This document shows positions 58,262-64,000 of a stretch of DNA of 64,000 nt, piece by piece. The notes under the pieces were generated by a model. It did no database searches. It saw only the letters and a list, made by a program, of their open reading frames with translations, and had not been told where the DNA came from. The position numbers were made by a program, and so were the translations under genes. The number at the start of each line of letters is the position of its first letter. Within the stretch, counting starts at the first letter, position 1. Source of the stretch: Rhodococcus sp. 4CII (GTDB lineage: Bacteria; Actinomycetota; Actinomycetes; Mycobacteriales; Mycobacteriaceae); NCBI RefSeq assembly GCF_014256275.1, contig NZ_JACCFE010000002.1, forward strand, positions 1,984,001 to 2,048,000, given 5' to 3'.

Positions 58262-59608
58262 GTGGCAGCCAGCAAGGGAGCTCCCGACCTCTATTCCCAG
58301 TTCCTCTCATCCGCACCCGGCGCGTTCATCGCCGCGAAGGCGGGACTGCCGCGGCCCGAGAACCTGCGGCGATACAAGCACGGCGAACCGGCGCTCGCCG
58401 GGCCGGCCCTGATCGGCGGAAAGGGCCGCCTCGTCGAACCGCTGCGCGAACTCCTGTCCGACTACCCCGCCGCGGGAGCGGGCGACGACAGCTACGGCGC
58501 CCTCGTGTTCGACGCCACCGGCATCGGTTCGGTCACCGAACTCGAGCAGCTGTTCGAGTTCTTCCAGCCAGTCATCCGTAACCTCGCGCCGTCCGCGCGC
58601 GTCGTCGTCCTCGGAACCACCCCAGAGGAGACGTCGGGCGTCGACGAACACGTCGCCCAGCGCGCGCTCGAGGGTTTCACCCGCAGCGTCGGCAAGGAGG
58701 TCAGGCGCGGCGCCACGGCCCAGCTCGTCTACGTCTCGCCGAAGGCCGCCGCCGGACTGTCGGGTCTCGAATCGACACTCCGCTTCCTGCTGTCGGCCAA
58801 GTCCGCGTTCGTCAGCGGCCAGGTGATCCGCGTGGGCGACGAGGGCTCCGTCGCACCCGCCGACTGGGACAAGCCGCTCGACGGGAAGGTCGCCGTCGTC
58901 ACCGGCGCCGCCCGCGGCATCGGCGCGACCATCGCCGAGGTCCTCTCCCGCGACGGCGCGCACGTCATCTGCGCCGACATCCCGGCTGCCGGCGAGGCGC
59001 TGTCCGAGACGGCCAACAAGGTGGGCGGCACGTCCCTCGCGTTGGACGTGACGGCTCCGGACGCGGCCGACAAGCTCGCCGAGTTCGTGCTCGAGCGGCA
59101 CGGCGGCGCAGACATCATCGTCCACAACGCCGGCATCACCCGTGACAAGACGCTCGCCAACATGGACGAGGGCCGCTGGAACATGGTGATCGGCGTCAAC
59201 CTTCTTGCACCGCAACGCATCACTGACGTCCTCGTCGACAAGGGCGCGCTGAAGGAGGGCGGCCGCGTCATCGACGTCTCGTCCATCGCCGGCATCGCGG
59301 GCAACCGTGGCCAGACCAACTACGGCACCTCCAAAGCGGGCGTGATCGGACTCGTGCAGGCCTCCGCGCCGGTGCTGGCGAAGAAGAAGATCACGATCAA
59401 CGCTGTGGCACCGGGCTTCATCGAGACCGCGATGACGGCGGCGATCCCCTTCGCCACCCGTGAGGCCGGACGTCGCATGAGTTCCCTGCTGCAGGGCGGC
59501 GAGACCGTCGACGTCGCGGAGACCGTCGCCTACTTCGCGAGTCCCGCGTCGAACGCCGTCACCGGGCAGATCGTCCGTGTCTGCGGCCAGAGTCTGCTGG
59601 GCGCCTGA
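58262..59608 (+). CDS. fabG4: 3-oxoacyl-ACP reductase FabG4 (two-domain)
   Basis: A 448-aa short-chain reductase with a flavodoxin-like N-terminal extension of ~200 residues and a C-terminal SDR domain: NAD-binding VAVVTGAARGIGATIAEVL, NAG motif VHNAGITRD, catalytic Ser (DVSSIAGIAG) and Tyr/Lys (TNYGTSKAGV). This long form is the mycobacterial FabG4/Rv0242c type, which uses NADH and acts on long-chain 3-ketoacyl-CoA. GTG 58262 with AGGACC 4 bases upstream. TGATG overlap with htdX makes a tight operon. Confidence 0.93.
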   Translation: MAASKGAPDLYSQFLSSAPGAFIAAKAGLPRPENLRRYKHGEPALAGPALIGGKGRLVEPLRELLSDYPAAGAGDDSYGALVFDATGIGSVTELEQLFEFFQPVIRNLAPSARVVVLGTTPEETSGVDEHVAQRALEGFTRSVGKEVRRGATAQLVYVSPKAAAGLSGLESTLRFLLSAKSAFVSGQVIRVGDEGSVAPADWDKPLDGKVAVVTGAARGIGATIAEVLSRDGAHVICADIPAAGEALSETANKVGGTSLALDVTAPDAADKLAEFVLERHGGADIIVHNAGITRDKTLANMDEGRWNMVIGVNLLAPQRITDVLVDKGALKEGGRVIDVSSIAGIAGNRGQTNYGTSKAGVIGLVQASAPVLAKKKITINAVAPGFIETAMTAAIPFATREAGRRMSSLLQGGETVDVAETVAYFASPASNAVTGQIVRVCGQSLLGA

Positions 59609-60471
59609 TGTCCGGCAAGGTCGTGCAACTCACCGAGAAGCCGGGCACGCTCGACATCTACGCCCGCGCCGTGCGAAGCGCACTGCCGGTCGTCGGTGCG
59701 AGCGGGGACAGCGCCCCGGACACGACGCTGGTTCTGAGCGGCGTGCGCGTCGACCCCGACAACCTGGCGGCGTACGACAGGGTGACCGGACTGCGGTTCG
59801 GCGACACCCTGCCGCTCACGTACCCGTTCACGCTGGTGTTCCCCGTCGTGATGAAACTGATGGTGTCCGAGGGGTTTCCCTTCCCCGCCATCGGTTCCGT
59901 ACACGCGGAGAACGTCATCGAACAGTTCCGGCCCATCTCGGTGATCGAGCCCCTCGACGTGTCGGTGCACGCGGAGAATCTGCGCGAACACCGCAAGGGA
60001 CTGCTGATCGACGTGGTCAGCGAGATCAAGGTCGGGCGGGAACTGGTGTGGAGGCAGACGTCGACGTTCCTGCGTCAGCAGAAGACGTCGCTGTCCGGTC
60101 AGCCCGGCCCGGAGCCCAAGGCCGAGGAGGAGCCGGCGCGTCCGCTGCGGACGATGCGGGTCGATCAGAAGACGATCAGTAGGTACGCGGCGGTGTCCGG
60201 TGACCGCAACCCGATTCATGTGTCGTCGTTGGGCGCCAAGGCCTTCGGGTTCCCGAAGACCATCGCGCACGGCATGTGGAGTGCGGCCGCCGTCCTCGGG
60301 ACGGTGGAGGGCCGGATTCCGGACGCCGTCACGTACAGCGTGCGTTTCGGCAAGCCGATCCTGCTGCCGTCCACGCTGAACGTGTATGCCGATCAGACCG
60401 CCGACGGCTGGGATCTGTCGATCAAGCACCCGAAGAAGGGGTATCCGCACCTCACCGCGACGCTGCGGTAG
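59608..60471 (+). CDS. htdX: MaoC-family (R)-3-hydroxyacyl dehydratase HtdX-like
   Basis: A 287-aa double-hotdog hydratase. The C-terminal active half has the R-hydratase motif RYAAVSGDRNPIHVSSLGAKAFGFPKTIAHGMW (catalytic Asp and His); the N-terminal half is a degenerate hotdog. It dehydrates or hydrates 3-hydroxyacyl/enoyl-CoA. ATG 59608 overlaps the fabG4 stop by one base. With fadE5, fadA2 and fabG4 it completes a set of fatty-acid steps; I recall the same order for Rv0241c-Rv0243 in M. tuberculosis. Confidence 0.9.
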   Translation: MSGKVVQLTEKPGTLDIYARAVRSALPVVGASGDSAPDTTLVLSGVRVDPDNLAAYDRVTGLRFGDTLPLTYPFTLVFPVVMKLMVSEGFPFPAIGSVHAENVIEQFRPISVIEPLDVSVHAENLREHRKGLLIDVVSEIKVGRELVWRQTSTFLRQQKTSLSGQPGPEPKAEEEPARPLRTMRVDQKTISRYAAVSGDRNPIHVSSLGAKAFGFPKTIAHGMWSAAAVLGTVEGRIPDAVTYSVRFGKPILLPSTLNVYADQTADGWDLSIKHPKKGYPHLTATLR

Positions 60472-60484
60472 CTGATGCCGGGGC

Positions 60485-60527
60485 GAATGTACCTTTCGAC
60501 GCTACCGAGGCGTCGAAAGGTACATTC
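60485..60527. terminator. Perfect 18-bp stem hairpin between htdX and tetR
   Basis: GAATGTACCTTTCGACGC (60485-60502) and its exact reverse complement (60510-60527) flank a 7-base loop. It sits between convergent htdX and tetR and overlaps the tetR stop (60526-60528), so it can terminate transcription from both sides. It is longer and more A/T-rich than the other terminators here, so it may be a dispersed repeat. Confidence 0.7.
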
Positions 60528-61125
60528 ACTCCGACTTCTTCTTGCCCGCGAGGCCGCGCCACGCCAGGGATTCCAGCAGGTCGGCGGCGGCGTCCACCTC
60601 GATCTCCCCACCGGCGACGCGGTCGGCGACGGCCTCCCCCGCCCCGACCAGGGCGATGGCGATCAGTTCGAAATCCTGGCCCGGTTCCGGATCTTTGGTG
60701 CTGGACTCGAGCAGGTGCGCGGTCAGTTCGATCAGCCGGTCTCGGCTGGACTGCACCGAACCGACGAACGCCTGCTGCCCCAACGCCTGGCGATACAGCA
60801 CCATCCACGACTTACGATGCTTGCCGACGAACCCGAGAAAACCCTCGAGCGCCCGGCGCAGCTGTTCACGGGGGCTCAGCCCCGGATCTCCCGCCGGAGC
60901 GAGCGCCTCGACGAAGCGCAGCCCCTCCCGTTGGATGCACGCCGCGAACAGTTCGTCCTTGGAACCGTAGTAGAGGTACAGCATCGGCTTCGAGATCTCC
61001 GCCTTGGCCGCGATCGCGTCCATCGACGTCTCGTGAAAACCTCTGTCGGAGAAGACGTCGACGGCAGCGTCGAGCATCTGCTGCTCGCGCACTGCGCGCG
61101 GCAGTCGCTTGGTGCCGCCGGCCAT
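60526..61125 (-). CDS. TetR-family regulator (fatty-acid gene cluster)
   Basis: A 199-aa TetR protein with HTH at about 10-58 (RAVREQQMLDAAVDVFSDRGFHETSMDAIAAKAEISKPMLYLYYGSKDELF). The opening GGTKRLPRAVREQQMLDAA recalls the mycobacterial protein encoded next to fabG4/htdX (Rv0238). A TTAC-N6-GTAA site lies 32 bases upstream of its own start, and the same motif precedes fadA2/fabG4, fadE5 and fabH, so it probably represses itself and these genes in response to an acyl-CoA. The stop overlaps the terminator hairpin. Confidence 0.88.
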   Translation of the reverse strand: MAGGTKRLPRAVREQQMLDAAVDVFSDRGFHETSMDAIAAKAEISKPMLYLYYGSKDELFAACIQREGLRFVEALAPAGDPGLSPREQLRRALEGFLGFVGKHRKSWMVLYRQALGQQAFVGSVQSSRDRLIELTAHLLESSTKDPEPGQDFELIAIALVGAGEAVADRVAGGEIEVDAAADLLESLAWRGLAGKKKSE

Positions 61126-61156
61126 TCGTCCTCCAATATTCGTCGAACGCGCTATC

Positions 61157-61170
61157 TTACTCTACGGTAA
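61157..61170. promoter_or_regulatory. TTAC-N6-GTAA operator upstream of tetR
   Basis: TTACTCTACGGTAA, 32 bases upstream of the tetR start; it shares TTACTC-N2-CGGTAA with the fabH site. Position over the tetR promoter suggests autoregulation. The gap to the lpqI stop (61126-61228) holds nothing else of note. Confidence 0.6.
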
Positions 61171-61228
61171 TAAAGCGGGCCCGACCGGCGGACGAGAAGA
61201 ATACCAATACCCGTCTTCCGACCGCGCA

Positions 61229-62419
61229 CTAGCAGGCAATGGCGCCCTTCGCCCGCGCGACCGTCAGGACGGCCTCGTCGACGCGCTGCTGCGGCAGTGC
61301 GCCCGACGCGACGGCGCCCTCGAGGTGATCGAGCACCCGCGGGACATCGTCGGTGGTGAGCCACAGCGCGACGTCGACACCGGACTCCAGCGCCGTCTCG
61401 ACGGCCTCGGTGATGTCGTAGCGGTCGGTGATCGCCTGCATGCCGCTGAGGTCGTCGGTGAAGATGGGGCCGGCGAACGGGGGTGCCCCGTACCCGGTGC
61501 CGCCGCGCAGCAGTGCGACCGCGTCGGGGCTGATGCTGGCGGGGATTCCGGGTGCCGTCAGACCCGGCACCTCGAGGTGTCCGAGCATGACGCCGACACC
61601 CGTGGACACGAGGTTCCGGAACGGGACGAGATCCTTGTTCTGCAACTGGTCGAGCGGCGGGGTGGTGACGGCCCCGGTGTGGGAGTCGCCGGACGCCGAT
61701 CCGTGGCCCGGGAAGTGCTTGATCACGGGCAGGATTCCGGCGTCCCGCATTCCGCGTGCATAGGCGTCGGCGTAGCGGGTGACGACGGCCGGATCGTTCG
61801 AGTAGGACCGGTCGCCGATGACGCTGTCGTCGGGTTGGCTGCTCACGTCGACGTCGGGGGCGAAGTTGACGGTGACACCGAGATCCTTCAGACCGCGGCC
61901 GCGCTCGAGCGCCATCTGATACGTCTGTTCCTCCGTCATCGTGGCGGCGGTCTGCCGGGCGGACGGATCGGCCCCGAGCAGGTTCTCGACGCGCGACACG
62001 CGTCCGCCCTCTTCGTCGATCGTCACCATCAGCGGCAGCGACGACGCCGAGGCGACCTGGGGAACCTCGTGGTTCGCGAGCATCGTCTCGTCGGTCCAGC
62101 TGCCGATGAAGATGCCACCGACCTGCTCGGCACGGACCACCTGCGCCGCGTCCGCGGTGCCGGTGACACCCACGTTCAGCAGCTGAGCGAGCTTGCGCCG
62201 CAACGGCAACGACTGCAGGAACTGCGTCTCGCACGACGCCGGTGCGGCCGCGGGCGCCGCGGTGCCCGTGTGCGACGCCGGATCCGCGGAGGACGGTTCT
62301 GCGGACGACGGGGCCGACGTGGCCGAGGACGACTCCGCGACCGTCCCGCCACCACCCGACGAGCATCCGGCGACGAGGCCGGTACAGGCAGCGAGCGCGA
62401 GGGCATACTTGATCCGCAT
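61229..62419 (-). CDS. lpqI: LpqI-like lipoprotein beta-N-acetylglucosaminidase (GH3/NagZ)
   Basis: A 396-aa lipoprotein. The signal peptide ends in a lipobox LVAGC with lipidation at Cys19, then a Ser/Ala-rich spacer to about 60. The glycoside hydrolase family 3 domain includes IDEEGGRVSR, the NagZ signature IKHFPGHGSASGDSH (acid/base His) and the nucleophile Asp in IFTDDLSG. It should cut N-acetylglucosamine from muropeptides for cell-wall recycling outside the membrane. ATG 62419 (MRIKYALAL). Proximity to tetR and htdX fits what I recall of lpqI (Rv0237) in M. tuberculosis. Confidence 0.92.
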   Translation of the reverse strand: MRIKYALALAACTGLVAGCSSGGGGTVAESSSATSAPSSAEPSSADPASHTGTAAPAAAPASCETQFLQSLPLRRKLAQLLNVGVTGTADAAQVVRAEQVGGIFIGSWTDETMLANHEVPQVASASSLPLMVTIDEEGGRVSRVENLLGADPSARQTAATMTEEQTYQMALERGRGLKDLGVTVNFAPDVDVSSQPDDSVIGDRSYSNDPAVVTRYADAYARGMRDAGILPVIKHFPGHGSASGDSHTGAVTTPPLDQLQNKDLVPFRNLVSTGVGVMLGHLEVPGLTAPGIPASISPDAVALLRGGTGYGAPPFAGPIFTDDLSGMQAITDRYDITEAVETALESGVDVALWLTTDDVPRVLDHLEGAVASGALPQQRVDEAVLTVARAKGAIAC

Positions 62420-62537
62420 GGGTTCGACGGTAGCCCAGTTCGCCACCAACGATCCCGTGACGGGCCCCGAATCAGGGACCGCTGCCGTCCTCCTTGGTAA
62501 TCTGGACACAGAGGAAACCCGTACTCAGGAGGTCGTG

Positions 62538-63005
62538 GTGCCCGGTGGTTTGATGTTGATCGCCTACGACGGATCCGACAACGCCAAGCGTGCGGTCGAG
62601 TGCGCGGGTCGCTTCCTCGCCTCCAATCGCGCTGTGCTGGTGACGGTATGGGAGCCGATGGTCCGTCAGGCCGCGCGCATGTCCGGGCTGTCGGGTGTGA
62701 TGCAGCCGGAGTGGGTCCCCGACGAGGAAACCGAGGACGTCGCGTTCTCCGACGCCCGGGTGACCAACGCGGAGGGCGTCGAACTCGCGGAGGCGGCCGG
62801 GCTCGCCACCGAGGGTCGCTGCATCGAATGCACCAGCACGATCTGGACGGCCATCGTCGAGACGTCCGACGAACTCGCGGTCGACATCATCGTCACCGGA
62901 ACCCGCGGCACCACCGGTCTGCGGTCGCTGCTGCAGAGCAGCGTCGCCGACCACGTGCTGCGTCACAGCCACCGTCCCGTGCTGATCGTGCCTCCCGGGA
63001 AGTAG
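62538..63005 (+). CDS. Universal stress protein (UspA family)
   Basis: A 155-aa Usp domain. It opens with GLMLIAYDGSDNAKRAVECA; the ATP-binding signature near the end is TGTRGTTGLRSLLQSSVADHVLRHSHRPVLIV, close to G-x2-G-x9-G(S/T), though the middle Gly pattern is changed. A short insertion with Cys residues (GRCIECTSTIW) lies mid-protein. GTG 62538 has AGGAGG 5 bases upstream. It is divergent from lpqI; the 118-base gap shows no distinct operator. Confidence 0.85.
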   Translation: MPGGLMLIAYDGSDNAKRAVECAGRFLASNRAVLVTVWEPMVRQAARMSGLSGVMQPEWVPDEETEDVAFSDARVTNAEGVELAEAAGLATEGRCIECTSTIWTAIVETSDELAVDIIVTGTRGTTGLRSLLQSSVADHVLRHSHRPVLIVPPGK

Positions 63006-63035
63006 CCACGGCGCCCGACTACTGTCGGGTGCACC

Positions 63036-64000
63036 ATGGACGGCTTCCTTCTCTCCCGCGCCGACCGGACGCTCCGCGCGTCCGGCGTGCGGCACGGGTA
63101 CGACACTGCGGCGGCCGCTGTCGCCGCACTCGCGCACGGTGACACCGAACTCGTCGTCGGGGCGCTTCCATTCGACCCCGAGCGCCCCGCCGCGCTGAGC
63201 GCGCCGGATTCCTGGGAATTCACGGACGGCCCCTGGCGGCCCGGCGTCGTTCCCGACCTCCCGCCCGTACGCCTCACAGCGGAGGTCCCCGAACCCGCCG
63301 AGCACGTGGCGCGGGTGCGATCCCTCGTCGACCGCCTGCGCGGCGGAGTTCTCGGCAAGGTCGTCGCCGCGCGCAGCGTCACCCTCCGCGCGGACGCCCC
63401 CATCTCCCCAGAAGCGTTGGCCGCACGGATGATTCAGCAGAACCCCACCGCCAACGGGTTCGCGGTCGACCTGTCCGCGGCCGGCGACGCCTTCCGCGGG
63501 CACAGTCTGGTCGGTGCCAGCCCCGAGGTGCTGCTCAGCCGCCGGGGACGGCGCGTCACCTGCAGGCCCCTCGCCGGCACCGCCCCTCGTCGCGCCGATC
63601 CGGAGGCCGACGAGAAGGAAGGCCGCGGCCTGTTGGAGTCCACGAAGAATCTGGCCGAGCACGCCTTCGTCACGGCGTGGATCGAGGACGTCCTGACCCC
63701 GCTCTGCACCGAACTGACCGTCCCGGAGACTCCGGTCCTGACGAGCACGCACGAGGTGTGGCACCTCGCGACCCCCATCGACGGGGTGCTGCGCGATCCG
63801 TCGACCAGCGCGTTGAGCCTCGCGACCCGGCTGCATCCGACCCCCGCGGTGTGCGGCACGCCCACCGACCTCGCCCTGGCGACCATCCGCGACATCGAGG
63901 GCGACCGACGGTTCTACGGCGGCGCGGTCGGGTGGTGCGACGGTGCCGGTGACGGCGACTGGGTGGTGGCCATCCGGTGCGCCGAGATCACGGCGGACGG
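63036..64000 (+). CDS. Isochorismate synthase (EntC/MenF family), 3' end outside the window
   Basis: ATG 63036 (MDGFLLSRADRTLR) opens a frame that stays open to the end of the window (321 codons), so only the C terminus is missing. Chorismate-enzyme features are GKVVAARSVTLRA, the LVGASPEVLL block, CRPLAGTAPRRA, and LHPTPAVCGTP with RRFYGGAVGW. It turns chorismate into isochorismate for menaquinone or siderophore synthesis. It lies 30 bases after the stress-protein gene on the same strand and may be co-transcribed. Other open frames here are antisense shadows. Confidence 0.88.
   Translation, partial: MDGFLLSRADRTLRASGVRHGYDTAAAAVAALAHGDTELVVGALPFDPERPAALSAPDSWEFTDGPWRPGVVPDLPPVRLTAEVPEPAEHVARVRSLVDRLRGGVLGKVVAARSVTLRADAPISPEALAARMIQQNPTANGFAVDLSAAGDAFRGHSLVGASPEVLLSRRGRRVTCRPLAGTAPRRADPEADEKEGRGLLESTKNLAEHAFVTAWIEDVLTPLCTELTVPETPVLTSTHEVWHLATPIDGVLRDPSTSALSLATRLHPTPAVCGTPTDLALATIRDIEGDRRFYGGAVGWCDGAGDGDWVVAIRCAEITAD

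Noticed and set aside
1..64000. tRNA, rRNA, riboswitch, insertion sequence or prophage genes
   Set aside because: No tRNA-like cloverleaf, transposase, integrase or phage protein was noticed in reading the gaps and frames; short RNAs cannot be excluded without a covariance search.

Overview
This is a GC-rich actinobacterial chromosome segment. The best fit is a large-genome Rhodococcus (R. jostii/opacus type). The evidence is the codon bias, many GTG starts, dense ATGA/GTGA stop-start overlaps, an antigen-85-like secreted esterase (mycolate-type envelope), and a fadE5 / fadA2-fabG4-htdX / tetR / lpqI block that I recall as matching M. tuberculosis Rv0237-Rv0244c. The species assignment is inference; no rRNA or tRNA gene, IS element, prophage or CRISPR array was seen.

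Layout, left half. 0-3 kb: end of a DUF1707 membrane protein, a NarL/DesK-type two-component system and an unknown gene. 2.9-8.4 kb: a decayed sugar dehydrogenase beside an orphan LacI regulator, then a LysR regulator divergent from a CitMHS carboxylate transporter and a split AtuA pair. 8.4-14.8 kb: a six-gene overlapping operon that combines a biotin-type ECF transporter (BioY, EcfA, EcfT) with two AMP ligases and a thiolase, headed by a BioQ-like operator that lies inside an upstream DMT-exporter gene. 14.9-19.3 kb: LysR, then isomerase / dehydrogenase / LacI for a sugar or polyol. 19.4-25.6 kb: GntR/AbrB transporter, PAP2 phosphatase, PAS protein, stand-alone LigD-type polymerase, and a MOSC-reductase-ferredoxin fusion. 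25.8-34.9 kb: a small secreted Cys/Pro protein and a complete form I CO dehydrogenase operon (xdhC, coxM, coxS, coxL, xdhC-YHS, coxD, coxG, coxE) with a perfect CRP/GlxR-type palindrome at the coxM start.

Layout, right half. 35-48 kb: small regulators (ArsR, SigD-like sigma, LuxR, TetR), envelope and secreted proteins including two paralogous DUF1524 nucleases, an FMN 2-hydroxy-acid oxidase, a P450 with its TetR, and a phosphodiesterase. 48-62.4 kb: a fatty-acid region (fabH, fadE5, fadA2, fabG4, htdX, TetR, lpqI) interrupted by a frameshifted methyltransferase, a DUF559 endonuclease-like gene bracketed by GGGTGCG repeats, and a VanW protein. 62.5-64 kb: a universal stress protein and a truncated isochorismate synthase.

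The most noteworthy patterns are: (i) a shared TTAC-N6-GTAA operator in front of fabH, fadE5, fadA2/fabG4 and the tetR gene, which suggests one local TetR regulon; (ii) the DUF559 gene with its flanking repeat clusters, a possible repeat-associated element; (iii) the bioY-ligase-thiolase operon, recalling Bacillus yhfUTS; (iv) the cox operon with its CRP-like site. Start codons were chosen from Shine-Dalgarno spacing and from stop-start overlaps. Functions rest on motif recognition by eye; no database search was possible.
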